Below are positions 1 to 11,668 of a DNA stretch of 64,000 nucleotides, piece by piece; the first letter of the stretch is position 1, and each line of letters begins with the position of its first letter. Source of the DNA: Prunella strophiata (Eukaryota > Chordata > Aves > Passeriformes > Prunellidae); NCBI GenBank assembly GCA_036583965.1, contig JAZBQD010000022.1, forward strand, positions 1,670,001-1,734,000, in the 5' to 3' direction. Position numbers and translations under genes: made by a program. The notes under the pieces were generated by a model, which made no database searches, was not told where the DNA came from, and was given only the letters and a program-made list of their open reading frames with translations.

Positions 1-169
1 ATAGCTCCCATTATTAGTATTTTAAAGTAGTTCTGCTCATTTGAAGTTGTTTGGAATATCCTTTCCCAGTTTTGTAAATAGGCAACAATAATGAGAAAGT
101 TACTGACCAACTGAAGAAAGTGCATAACCTCAAATGAGTCCATGTATCTCCTGTCTCCTGAATATGTAG

Positions 170-384
170 GATTTGGACAGTGGGGACGTTAAAAGGAGAG
201 TGCATTTGTTTGAAACACAGAGGAAGGGCAAAGGAGGAAGATCCTATAATCCCGTTCAGCGATGGACCCATCATCTCCAAGTGGGGTGCAATCTCCAGGT
301 CATCCCGCACAGGTTATCACACAACAGATCCAATCCAGGCCACTGCTTCCCAAGGAAGTGCTACTAAGCCCATCAGTGTATCAG
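170..384 (+). CDS. RC3H2: RC3H2 exon carrying one surplus base
   Basis: The exon follows acceptor AG 168-169 and ends at donor GT 385-386. It must start in phase 0 and end one base into a codon, because G384 joins AT 550-551 to make the Asp of DYVPY. That needs a length of 1 modulo 3, but the exon is 215 bases, 2 modulo 3. Residues up to FETQR (to 223) read in one frame; from about 240 the conserved EEDPIIPFSDG reads in the next frame. The extra base is therefore within 221-239, most simply in the AAGGG run at 224-228. Read literally, the protein would terminate early in this exon. Confidence 0.85.
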
Positions 385-3300
385 GTACAACTTCAGGCTT
401 TGGGTGACAAGAATTCATCATTTATGCACACCATGGGCATTTCATCCTCTTGGTGCTTACTGCAGCTATGAAATGCAAAGAGCTAAAGAATGTGTACATC
501 CCACTGAAGAGCGGAGAAGATAGTGAATGCTATCTTAATTCTTTTGCAGATTATGTCCCTTATGTCAATGCTGTAGACTCAAGATGGAGTGCCTATGGCT
601 CAGATTCTGCCTCCTCAGCACGTTATGCGGAACGGTACGGACTCCTTCCCGAGCTCTGTTCACAGCTTTTTCTGTAGCTTGCAGTTCTTCAAAGTCCTCT
701 GTGTGTGTGGGGGGAATCTGGAATGTCTATTAATAGACGTTCTTAATTTCAAAGTAAAAGACTTTTTTACCTATCCAGCATAAAGCCTTGGAAAAAACTA
801 GGTTAAAACTTGTGTAGTCTTTAATACTTAATGCAGTTAATAGTGCACAATTACTAGCAGTGTATCCCTTGAGAGACCTATCAAAGAACTGGAGTCAGCT
901 ACTGCCAAGTTGTCATGTCAAAATCTTGAGTAGTTGCAGGTTTTCTTGCCACATCTTACCCGTGTGTAAAACAAGAATGTTTGCTTTGTAGAATGCCTTG
1001 AAGTACAATGCCTGTAAGCCACAGTGAAGATGAAGAACACATTGTCTAAATCACATCTAGTTGCTGTCCAAAAGTCTAACATTGATAGACTAATGAGGTT
1101 GTGGGATGTTTGATTTAGAGAACTTGCTTTTAATTCCTAGTTTTGCCTTCTTTCTTTTAAAGGGACAGGTTCATAGTTACAGATTTGTCTGGTCACAGAA
1201 AGCATTCCAGCACTGGAGATCTACTGAGTATTGAATTACAGCAGGTAAGACCAGTTATTACACCATAAGGGTTTTTTATTTGAAAAGAAATTGTTTAGTA
1301 AAGTGCTTTTAAATAAATTTCCTTAGTGTAGCTGTCTGACTGTACATGGTTTAGGTGTAATGTTTGGTAACTGAGCTGTTTCTTTCCATAGGCCAAAAGC
1401 AACTCCTTACTCCTTCAGAGAGAGGCAAATGCACTTGCCATGCAGCAGAAGTGGAATTCTCTAGATGAAGGCAGTCGTCTTACCTTAAACCTTTTAAGCA
1501 AGGAAATTGATTTGAGGAATGGTGAGGTAAAGAAAGGGGTAATTGGGATGAAACAAATCTTGGAGGATGTTTAAATATATATATATAAGTGCATGAATTT
1601 TAACTAAGAGTTGAAACTTGGTTTTATCACTCCCAAATATTTATAGCACATTGTGTGCAAGCTAAGTCACTGTTGTTGCACTCAGTTCTTTCCCTGAGAT
1701 TAGGCAGGTGCACCTGCTATGCTGCTGCTCCAAACATGCATTTACAAAGTGGGAAGAATGTGACAGTCATTTTCATGCAATCATTAGTTTTTGTCTATTT
1801 GTATGTGTTATAAATCTAAACATTTTGTCAATGGACTCAAATTTCTTTAGTATTCATTTTATGTGTTTCAGTACTTCATTGTGATTTGATTTAGCCTTGT
1901 GTCCTATATTGTCTATGCCTGAAGTTCATTTTTGTCTGACTAGCTCTGTTGTATTGTAGAAATGTTGTGTGCTAGAAATGCATCTTCTGTTTTCACTGTA
2001 ATACTCCAGTGTTGTGTGAAGCCAGTGAAAAGCCAACTTGATATTTAGAGAACATACTCATTCTTTTTTAGACTGATTATCCTGAAGACTGTGCAGACAC
2101 AAAGCCAGACCGAGACATTGAATTGGAGCTGTCAGCCCTTGATACAGATGAACCTGATGGGCAAGGTGAACAGATAGAAGTGAGTAACAACTGGCTCTTT
2201 TCATTAGTCTTTATAGATTAGTATGTTGATACCAAAGCCTTTTGGTTTTAGTCCTACTAATGACAGCCAGCACTTCCCTTATTTAGCACTTGGGGTCTTG
2301 TACTTCTCACTCATATACCTGGCAGTTAATAACCATACTCCTGTTTCCATTAGCATAACGTAGTAGAACTTAATAGGAAAATGTAAAGCTGGTAGGGACA
2401 GAGTTGATGGGCATTTCTCCTTCTCTCTTGTAGGAGATTCTGGACATACAGCTAGGGATTAGCTCCCAGGAGGATCAGCTGCTCAATGGAACAACCGTAG
2501 AGAATGGGCATCTGCTAAAGCAGCACCAGAAAGAATCTATGGAACAGAAGAGACAAAGTTTAGGTGAAGACCTTGTGATTCTGTGAGTGTTAGACAAAAC
2601 AGCAGTGTCTGCCAGTGTTAGACAAACAGAAGCATCAGAATAGTGGAAGCATGGTTGTGTAAGGATGAACTACGTACCTGCTCAGACTTGGATTAAACAT
2701 CTGCATTGTTTGTACATGGTGGAGTGAGAAGAACCTGTTAAGAAATAGAACTAGGCCACAAAGCTGAAAGTCCCAGGCTGGTACCATTGTTCGTATGCAT
2801 CGTTGTAATCGTACACACTGAAACGTGTCACAGCTGTTCAAAATACCTTTCACAGTCAGTAAGCAAAAAATGCAGAATATTTTTATAGTTACAGAAATTA
2901 AGAAAAACTTCAAAAGGTTAAATGGCGGACTGTTTGCACAAATCTCCATGGAGAGGTAGATTTTGAACTACACTATTTTAGGTTTATATGTTCTGTAGTC
3001 TTTAATGAGTAAAGCAGCCTTTGAAAATGAGGCAGACTACTTTAACATCTCGAGCGTACCATTCCAGAGGAAGATGTTTAGCCTGTTGCTAAAAATGAGT
3101 TTGTCAGTATTTATTTAATGCACACAATTCAGTTCCGGATACTTGTGCATGTCCTTGTTTAATATTTGTGTAACTTATTTTTCTCCTCAGGGAGGAGCAG
3201 AAAACAATCCTGCCCGTAACTTCTTGCTTCAGTCAGCCGATCACAACATCTGTTAGCAATGCAAGCTGCCTGCCCATCAGCACATCAGTCAGTGTTGGCA

Positions 3301-3389
3301 GCCTCATTTTGAAAACTGCTCACATTATGTCTGAGGATAAAAATGACTTTTTAAAGCCTGTTGCAAATGGCAGGATGGTTAACAGCTGA
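170..3389 (+). CDS. RC3H2: RC3H2 (Roquin-2), C-terminal coding exons
   Basis: Roquin-2 is a cytoplasmic RING-type E3 ligase and RNA-binding protein. It recognises stem-loops in mRNA 3'UTRs and recruits the CCR4-NOT deadenylase. The RING, ROQ and CCCH domains lie upstream of the window; only the last ~323 residues are here. Exons: 170-384, 550-634, 1163-1244, 1392-1526, 2072-2179, 2434-2582 and 3191-3389 (TGA 3387-3389). All borders are GT-AG and phases agree, except that the first exon is one base too long. Recognisable stretches in order are DSGDVKRRVHLFETQ, DGPIISKWGAISRSSRTGYH, DYVPYVNAVDSRWSAYG, RFIVTDLSGHRKHSSTGDLL, a Gln/Leu-rich helical segment (1392-1526, possibly coiled coil), an acidic stretch with ELELSALDTDEPDG, and the C-terminal end KNDFLKPVANGRMVNS. 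RC3H1 would differ strongly in this region. The introns show no recognisable gene. Confidence 0.95.
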
Positions 3390-5099
3390 AAGGCATTCAT
3401 CTTTCCAGCTTGTGACCACACCATGGAAGCATTTACACTAGCTTTTTATATATATAATATATATTATATAATGTATATTTTTTTTAAAAAAAATAATATT
3501 GGGGTCATGCATTTCCTGTGGACTCTTTGATACTTCAAGCCCCTCTCGCATTAGCATTCTGAAGAAAAAAAACTTACTTTAGTAGGGTAAGGCGTTCACT
3601 TTCCACAAATGAATGGAATTTGGACATTGTTTTACTTAAGCTTAAAGCAGCTTTTTATGAGTTTGTAGCAATCCGGTGCGGTATCTGAGCCATTCTTGTT
3701 GAAAATGGCTTCTGTAGAAAACTAACAACTCAGTTATTTAAACTAGCAGGATCCTACGATGATACATCTAGTGAAAGGAAGACTAACTTATTTGTCTCTA
3801 TTTTGTTTCACGAGAGAAGAACTTTTGTCTTGTTGCAGCTGCTTTTTCTTTAGTTGTGGAACTTTGCATGGAGTCTTGTTTCCTGTTGGAAGACTGAGAG
3901 GTGGAGATTTGGACTTGAGGCTTTTACAGGGTTAACACACCATTAGCTTTGCACTGCTGTGTGATTTGCAGGTCTGTGGGGCAGTGCTTTGCTGCAGCTT
4001 TTGGTTTCCATTCCCCCCAGTTTATGCTTTAGTACTGTAGGTACACACACACAGGCTACTTGTCCAAGTAAAGTTATCAGAAGTAAATCAAGTGCCTAAG
4101 TCCTCCAGCTAATGTACTAGGTGTTGATTTCCCCAAGCTACACATGAAACAATTTTCAACAATTTTGAGAGGTTATGCACTAATATAACAGCAGTTCTGG
4201 TTTTTCTTCTTATTTTTCGTTTTTTTTTTGTTAATAGTTCTCAACTTGGAGATTATAGGATCTAGATGACTTGGCAAAAAGTATCAGGTGCTCTTGGCTT
4301 TCCTTTGAAAACCCTGTATCTAGTGTTTGCACTGACTAACAAGATGGTGTTGCTGTTTTTTGTACTGTTTTGTTTTAATTTAAACTAAATATTGGGAATT
4401 TAAGGTGGTTGTAATTACCTTTGTTAAATGTTGTTAATCATAATCTTGTATTCAGGTTTAATTTTTGTTTATTCAGTGGCAACTTATTTTCAAAGACCTT
4501 GAAAATACAATGAGATAGCATTATCTGACCTTCAGAGTGCTGAAAACTGTATGAATTTATGCCCTGTTAAGAGGTAACTGAGAATCATGTTAGACATGTC
4601 AACTGAAAATTGGTTTTCATAAATACACATGAACTAGAGCCCTGGGCATATTTTTTTGAGAAGCTTAAAAATCCACTTTTTTTTTTTCTTTTTAAAGAAA
4701 GCGGGACTCTCCCTCCTGATGATTACTATCTTCTTGTTTGTCCTCTTACTTTTCTTTGTGACAAGTTTTACATTTTTTTATGTTTTTATTAACTTCTGTG
4801 AAGTTGTTTACTCTGAAAATTGTACTGGAATATTTTAAGCCAAGCTGATCTTTCACCAGGTGTACTGCATGTAAGGGCTTTTCCTGCTAGCAAAATGCTT
4901 AAAGAGGATCATGTTACTGGTCGTCTGAGTTGTTATTTTACAAAATCACAGCTATGTGGTCGGGTAAGATTTTGATAACTGTTTTGTGCACGCTTCTGGG
5001 GGGTGGGGGTTGGCATTTCCCTGAGGGTTACTGATTAGACTAAGTAAATATTGGTGTTTGATATCTCTCCTAACGAACCTGTCCATGAAATAATTATGT

Positions 5100-5107
5100 T
5101 GTAAATA
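5100..5107 (+). promoter_or_regulatory. Pumilio recognition element in RC3H2 3'UTR
   Basis: TGTAAATA matches the PUF consensus UGUANAUA exactly in the sense strand of the RC3H2 3'UTR. Function is inferred from the motif alone. Confidence 0.45.
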
Positions 5108-5437
5108 TACCTGCAAATCCAAGGGTTAGTTTTGATATTCTGGTGTCAGTATGGAAGATCTTACACATCTATTTAATACTCCAATGTCAAGGAATGTATG
5201 TAGAAAAACAGTCAAGTAGTCTTTTCTTAGTTTCCTTTGGCTGTTGCTGTACCTTCTCCAGCCAGTGCCACCTCACTGTAGGGTTAGACTGACGCTGCTT
5301 TCACTCGCTACGTGAAGTGAATGGATACAAGAACCAGACCACCTTTGTCACCTTAACTTATTTCCTATTGATGTTAACTTTAACTTAGAATGTTAGACAT
5401 AAATATGATTGTTGTATATTTTATACCAAGACCATTC

Positions 5438-5445
5438 TGTAAATA
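5438..5445 (+). promoter_or_regulatory. Pumilio recognition element in RC3H2 3'UTR
   Basis: This is a second exact TGTAAATA, 338 bases downstream of the first and in an AT-rich setting. Two perfect copies in one 3'UTR are modest support for PUF binding. Confidence 0.45.
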
Positions 5446-7426
5446 TGAATTTATATTACTTTTGAAATGCTTCTGAGATACTATTATTTGCTGTACAATG
5501 TAATTCCAAAACAGATATGCAAACAAGTATGTCTCTTTCATGGATATTTAAACAGTGAGATCTTCCATGTTGAAGGTGATGTAATTTTTTTAAAAGATTT
5601 TTAAATTTTAAATTGCTATTTTGTTACAAAAATAGAGAAAATATAAAGGTTTGAGAAGTCCTTATTTGCCCTCAGGGAAAGAGCCCTCTGTGCACCAGAA
5701 CTCCACAGAACATCTTCAGCATGATCTGAGGGTGAATATATACTACATAAATTGATTGTGTATTTACCTTAACTTTTTAATTTTAAAATGGCAATTTTAA
5801 AAACTTGGTTGTGCTCTGCTGGAGGGGGTTGGGATAAGCTGCTTACACACATTTGCCTGTTTGTCCAGTGAAATAAGCCTGACATATTCCTGCCAAGGTT
5901 TTGGCATATTTAAGAACAAGTGTATCTCTAGACTCTTGTCTGCAGCAGGTGGTCCTGTGATAGAGCAGTTCTCTAGGATGACCATACACTTCATGTGGAA
6001 AGTTGGCTCTCAACTGAGGCTAGAGTTTTCTAGTTGAATTTTTAACCTATAATGACAGGCAAAAGAATTATTTGAGGGTTTAACAGCTTGCTGGCTTTGT
6101 CTTATGGTTTTAACACTGACTGTGTGGTTTTTGCCACCAAACTATTGCCCTCCAGTGCCCTGACAGGGAGAAGAAGCTGCAGGTGGCAACACCTGGGTCT
6201 GGCTTCCTTCTTTGTTGCAATTTCAGCCCTTGACCCTTTACAAACAAGTATGTATTCATTTGTTAATTGTAAATCAGGTGCCTTTGGGCTATGGAAGGGC
6301 TTATTTTCTGACACTGAGAGAGTGACTTACCTTTGTGTGTCAATAGCAGTGATGCCCATTTAGGTTTTGGCCTAATTTACTGTGCTGTCAGAAAAGAAGG
6401 CCCGGAGCAGATCGGGGAAAGAGATTGGCTCTTTTGCTTTGCTTGGACAAGCATTTTGGGTTGGTTTGGTTTGGTTAATTTTTTTTTTTTTCCCCATTAG
6501 GGGTACAGCAGGGATTTCACATGCAAGAGAGACAGGAATTATTAGTATCTAAGTTAATTGTGTTGCCTCACTACCTGGATTCATTCCTTGGTTTGCCTCA
6601 TTTCCCACATAGGTCTTAAAAGAGACTAATGCTTGTGCTGGGAGAATGCTTGTGTGAGAAAGTAACTATCTGTACATTCTTAACATATACTTAGAGCAGA
6701 GTGATTGCCCTGCTACTGATATTTTGTTCCTGTAAACAGGTGACAAGAAATGAATCTTAGTGTTTATGCAGATTTTGCATTGTAGAATGTATACTAGACC
6801 CTTCAAAGGCAAGGTTAGACTCTTTGCAAAGCAAACTGGCGTTGGTTCTTGGTAGTCTAGTACAGGGACACTAAAGTTTGGCATTTGATTTAGGAAAAAG
6901 AAAACAGTTGCACACAGCTGATTATGTTAAATAAGCTCTTAATTAAGCTCTTTGTAGAAGTCTAATTTGGAAGGTTTTAGTGCTTTGATAACTCAATTGA
7001 AATTTTAATTTCTCCTGTACTCAAGAGCTGAATGCTGTTCTTGTATAATAGTGTACTAGGCTGGATGAGGTACAAAATAATGCACAGTGGTCAGAAACAG
7101 CTGAGGAAAGAACGCTTAAAATAACTCAATCCAAACTCAGAATAGTTCCAAACATTGGTTTTGTTTGCTTTTTTAAAGCACAAGTTGTCAAGTTGTACCT
7201 GTTGCTGTACATAAACACTGTATGCCAGCAGCTCCTTGATCATATTTGTGAACAGACTTTTCATTATTAGACTGGTATTAAAGGAAGGTGTTGAATTTGA
7301 GAGTGTAACAAAATGAGAAATGATCAGATGATCTATAGGATGTAAAAGTCCATTTTTATGTTGTAGTTTAATCCCTTTGTTAGGAAGTTCCCTCTCATTG
7401 AGGGCCCTCTTCTGCAAGCAGAACAC

Positions 7427-7432
7427 AATAAA
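7427..7432 (+). terminator. possible proximal poly(A) signal of RC3H2
   Basis: AATAAA in the sense strand about 4.0 kb after the RC3H2 stop. It may be used for a shorter isoform; there is no transcript evidence here. Confidence 0.35.
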
Positions 7433-8152
7433 TGTGCTTTTTTAAATGACCCAATTTCCCAGTATAAATGAACAGCTGACTTTGGCAGTAGTCATCCCCC
7501 TGCATCTCTTTGCTGGCAAGGGAGCAGGACAAGGGTGGAAAAAAACCCCAAAATTGTCACTGCTGAAACGAAACAAATCTGAATAATCAAAGTGCCCAAT
7601 GCCCAAACATAATTCTACACCCCATTATTTAAGGATGCTTGTGGAAGCTTTTAATCACTCAAGATTCTGCTGTAAAAGCTGAACTAAAGCAGAGCCTGGC
7701 TGCGTTTCTTACTGCCAAAAGCCAAGGTCATTTGCACATAGCCCATGGATTTCTCCAGAGTAGATCTCCGTTACCCAAGGCATGGGAATGCATGCGTTTT
7801 CTTAGCTGGGCAAACAAGTACATTATACAGTAGTTGTGATACAACACACGTGGCTTTGATTTGTACTGCACATACCCACTGTACAGCCACTCCGAAGTAT
7901 TGTGGTTAGCTTGCAGCATCTGCTGTCGCATTGATACTGTTTACTGCGTATTCTTTTCCCTGGAAGTTTTAAAGAAAATTTTTTTTTCTTGTTGCATTGA
8001 TTACATTTTATAAATTTGCTTAGCTGGAAAGTTTGGGAAAAGAGGCCTGTTTGTCAATTGTACAACCGATTGTGAAGCTCTAGTGTGAATATTTTTACGT
8101 CTGTATTAGACATTTTCTTTGCAAATCTATTGTTCGATTGAAATGTAAATGA

Positions 8153-8158
8153 AATAAA
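8153..8158 (+). terminator. probable main poly(A) signal of RC3H2
   Basis: AATAAA is followed after about 12-25 bases by a GT-containing stretch (GGTGTACACC), as expected downstream of a cleavage site. It is near the end of the AT-rich 3'UTR composition. Another AATAAA at 8520-8525 is an alternative. Confidence 0.6.
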
Positions 8159-8180
8159 AGATGGTGTACACCCATCATGT

Positions 8181-8598
8181 ATAAAGCAGGCACCATCGCT
8201 ACGATGGATTTAATGCTCATTTTTATGGCGCATTCTCAGCTTCTATTTAAAACTATAATTTAAAGAAAAAAAAAATCTGTAAAATGAAATGGGGATATAT
8301 GGGGGAGTAAATTCTATTCCGTTTATTTCGGTTTTGATTCCCAATGGTAATGTTTCCCTTCGTGTTAGAGTAGGGGGGCCCCGGCGGGGCCCGTGTGTCG
8401 CTGTAGCACTGACGTGCAGAGGTTGTAGCTTTGGCTGGGCACGGATAGAGCATCCCGGTTCGGTGTTTGAGAGACTCGATGGAAGAAGTTTGCAGTATTG
8501 ACATGTATTTGCATGCACGAATAAAAATTATTTGTCCACCTTAACGGGCTGCTTGTCGTCAGCGGGGGCTGGGGAGGGCCGGGGGGAGCGGAGGGAAC
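8181..8598. other. spacer between RC3H2 and the minisatellite
   Basis: The AT-rich end of the RC3H2 unit changes abruptly to GC-rich sequence near 8370 (GGGGCCCCGGCGGGGCCC at 8376-8393, mostly self-complementary). An AATAAA lies at 8520-8525. No coding exon or RNA gene is recognisable. The GC-rich part could be remaining CpG-island sequence of the PDCL promoter. Confidence 0.5.
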
Positions 8599-11500
8599 GT
8601 GTCCCTGGGCTGGAGAACCGGGAGCCGGGCTGTGTCCCTGGGCTGGAGAACCGGGAGCCGGGCTGTGTCCCTGGGCTGGAGAACCGGAGCCGGGCTGTGT
8701 CCCTGGGCTGGAGAACCGGGAGCCGGGCTGTGTCCCTGGGCTGGAGAACCGGGAGCCGGGCTGTGTCCCTGGGCTGGAGAACCGGGAGCCGGGCTGTGTC
8801 CCTGGGCTGGAGAACCGGGAGCCGGGCTGTGTCCCTGGGCTGGAGAACCGGGAGCCGGGCTGTGTCCCTGGGCTGGAGAACCGGGAGCCGGGCTGTGTCC
8901 CTGGGCTGGAGAACCGGGAGCCGGGCTGTGTCCCTGGGCTGGAGAACCGGGAGCCGGGCTGTGTCCCTGGGCTGGAGAACCGGGAGCCGGGCTGTGTCCC
9001 TGGGCTGGAGAACCGGGAGCCGGGCTGTGTCCCTGGGCTGGAGAACCGGGAGCCGGGCTGTGTCCCTGGGCTGGAGAACCGGGAGCCGGGCTGTGTCCCT
9101 GGGCTGGAGAACCGGGAGCCGGGCTGTGTCCCTGGGCTGGAGAACCGGGAGCCGGGCTGTGTCCCTGGGCTGGAGAACCGGGAGCCGGGCTGTGTCCCTG
9201 GGCTGGAGAACCGGAGCCGGGCTGTGTCCCTGGGCTGGAGAACCGGGAGCCGGGCTGTGTCCCTGGGCTGGAGAACCGGGAGCCGGGCTGTGTCCCTGGG
9301 CTGGAGAACCGGGAGCCGGGCTGTGTCCCTGGGCTGGAGAACCGGGAGCCGGGCTGTGTCCCTGGGCTGGAGAACCGGGAGCCGGGCTGTGTCCCTGGGC
9401 TGGAGAACCGGGAGCCGGGCTGTGTCCCTGGGCTGGAGAACCGGGAGCCGGGCTGTGTCCCTGGGCTGGAGAACCGGGAGCCGGGCTGTGTCCCTGGGCT
9501 GGAGAACCGGGAGCCGGGCTGTGTCCCTGGGCTGGAGAACCGGGAGCCGGGCTGTGTCCCTGGGCTGGAGAACCGGGAGCCGGGCTGTGTCCCTGGGCTG
9601 GAGAACCGGGAGCCGGGCTGTGTCCCTGGGCTGGAGAACCGGGAGCCGGGCTGTGTCCCTGGGCTGGAGAACCGGGAGCCGGGCTGTGTCCCTGGGCTGG
9701 AGAACCGGGAGCCGGGCTGTGTCCCTGGGCTGGAGAACCGGGAGCCGGGCTGTGTCCCTGGGCTGGAGAACCGGGAGCCGGGCTGTGTCCCTGGGCTGGA
9801 GAACCGGGAGCCGGGCTGTGTCCCTGGGCTGGAGAACCGGGAGCCGGGCTGTGTCCCTGGGCTGGAGAACCGGGAGCCGGGCTGTGTCCCTGGGCTGGAG
9901 AACCGGGAGCCGGGCTGTGTCCCTGGGCTGGAGAACCGGGAGCCGGGCTGTGTCCCTGGGCTGGAGAACCGGGAGCCGGGCTGTGTCCCTGGGCTGGAGA
10001 ACCGGGAGCCGGGCTGTGTCCCTGGGCTGGAGAACCGGGAGCCGGGCTGTGTCCCTGGGCTGGAGAACCGGGAGCCGGGCTGTGTCCCTGGGCTGGAGAA
10101 CCGGGAGCCGGGCTGTGTCCCTGGGCTGGAGAACCGGGAGCCGGGCTGTGTCCCTGGGCTGGAGAACCGGGAGCCGGGCTGTGTCCCTGGGCTGGAGAAC
10201 CGGGAGCCGGGCTGTGTCCCTGGGCTGGAGAACCGGGAGCCGGGCTGTGTCCCTGGGCTGGAGAACCGGGAGCCGGGCTGTGTCCCTGGGCTGGAGAACC
10301 GGGAGCCGGGCTGTGTCCCTGGGCTGGAGAACCGGGAGCCGGGCTGTGTCCCTGGGCTGGAGAACCGGGAGCCGGGCTGTGTCCCTGGGCTGGAGAACCG
10401 GGAGCCGGGCTGTGTCCCTGGGCTGGAGAACCGGAGCCGGGCTGTGTCCCTGGGCTGGAGAACCGGGAGCCGGGCTGTGTCCCTGGGCTGGAGAACCGGG
10501 AGCCGGGCTGTGTCCCTGGGCTGGAGAACCGGGAGCCGGGCTGTGTCCCTGGGCTGGAGAACCGGGAGCCGGGCTGTGTCCCTGGGCTGGAGAACCGGGA
10601 GCCGGGCTGTGTCCCTGGGCTGGAGAACCGGGAGCCGGGCTGTGTCCCTGGGCTGGAGAACCGGGAGCCGGGCTGTGTCCCTGGGCTGGAGAACCGGGAG
10701 CCGGGCTGTGTCCCTGGGCTGGAGAACCGGGAGCCGGGCTGTGTCCCTGGGCTGGAGAACCGGGAGCCGGGCTGTGTCCCTGGGCTGGAGAACCGGGAGC
10801 CGGGCTGTGTCCCTGGGCTGGAGAACCGGGAGCCGGGCTGTGTCCCTGGGCTGGAGAACCGGGAGCCGGGCTGTGTCCCTGGGCTGGAGAACCGGGAGCC
10901 GGGCTGTGTCCCTGGGCTGGAGAACCGGGAGCCGGGCTGTGTCCCTGGGCTGGAGAACCGGGAGCCGGGCTGTGTCCCTGGGCTGGAGAACCGGGAGCCG
11001 GGCTGTGTCCCTGGGCTGGAGAACCGGGAGCCGGGCTGTGTCCCTGGGCTGGAGAACCGGGAGCCGGGCTGTGTCCCTGGGCTGGAGAACCGGGAGCCGG
11101 GCTGTGTCCCTGGGCTGGAGAACCGGGAGCCGGGCTGTGTCCCTGGGCTGGAGAACCGGGAGCCGGGCTGTGTCCCTGGGCTGGAGAACCGGGAGCCGGG
11201 CTGTGTCCCTGGGCTGGAGAACCGGGAGCCGGGCTGTGTCCCTGGGCTGGAGAACCGGGAGCCGGGCTGTGTCCCTGGGCTGGAGAACCGGGAGCCGGGC
11301 TGTGTCCCTGGGCTGGAGAACCGGGAGCCGGGCTGTGTCCCTGGGCTGGAGAACCGGGAGCCGGGCTGTGTCCCTGGGCTGGAGAACCGGAGCCGGGCTG
11401 TGTCCCTGGGCTGGAGAACCGGAGCCGGGCTGTGTCCCTGGGCTGGAGAACCGGGAGCCGGGCTGTGTCCCTGGGCTGGAGAACCGGGAGCCGGGCTGTG

Positions 11501-11668
11501 TCCCTGGGCTGGAGAACCGGAGCCGGGCTGTGTCCCTGGGCTGGAGAACCGGAGCCGGGCTGTGTCCCTGGGCTGGAGAACCGGAGCCGGGCTGTGTCTG
11601 TGTCCCTGGGCTGGGAACCGGGAGCCGGGCTGTGTCCCTGGGCTGGAGAACCGGGAGCCGGGCTGTGC
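8599..11668. repeat. 33-bp GC-rich minisatellite, about 93 copies
   Basis: A near-perfect head-to-tail array. Each 33-bp unit contains GGGAGCCGGGCTGTGTCCC, CTGGGCTGGAG and AACC in order, with two CCGG sites and three runs of GGG on the + strand. Most units are identical. A 32-bp variant lacking one G (AACCGGAGCC) recurs near 8686, 9213, 10434, 11390, 11420, 11519, 11551 and 11581, which gives pure blocks of about 16, 37 and 29 units and then a degenerate right end. One irregular unit at 11595-11620 has an extra TGTGTC and a shortened GGGAACC. The period is a multiple of three and contains no stop in any of six frames, so open frames of 850-1100 codons appear on both strands. These are a by-product of the repeat. 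Confidence 0.97.

Larger units (their letters stand above)
3390..8180 (+). other. RC3H2: RC3H2 3' untranslated region
   Basis: AT-rich DNA with no conserved coding frame runs from the RC3H2 stop to the AATAAA at 8153-8158. This length is in keeping with the long 3'UTR expected for the gene. It contains an AT-dinucleotide tract near 3447-3480, several U-rich runs (for example 6479-6491) and two perfect Pumilio-type octamers. An internal AATAAA at 7427-7432 could give a shorter transcript. Short open frames here show no resemblance to known proteins. Confidence 0.8.

Noticed and set aside
385..3190. A box C/D snoRNA (SNORD90 is hosted by RC3H2 in human)
   Set aside because: I searched the RC3H2 introns in the window for a RTGATGA and CTGA pair with a terminal stem and saw none that convinced me. 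The host intron may be upstream.
8599..11668. CRISPR-like repeat array
   Set aside because: There are no unique spacers between the units and the surroundings are a vertebrate genome; this is a minisatellite.
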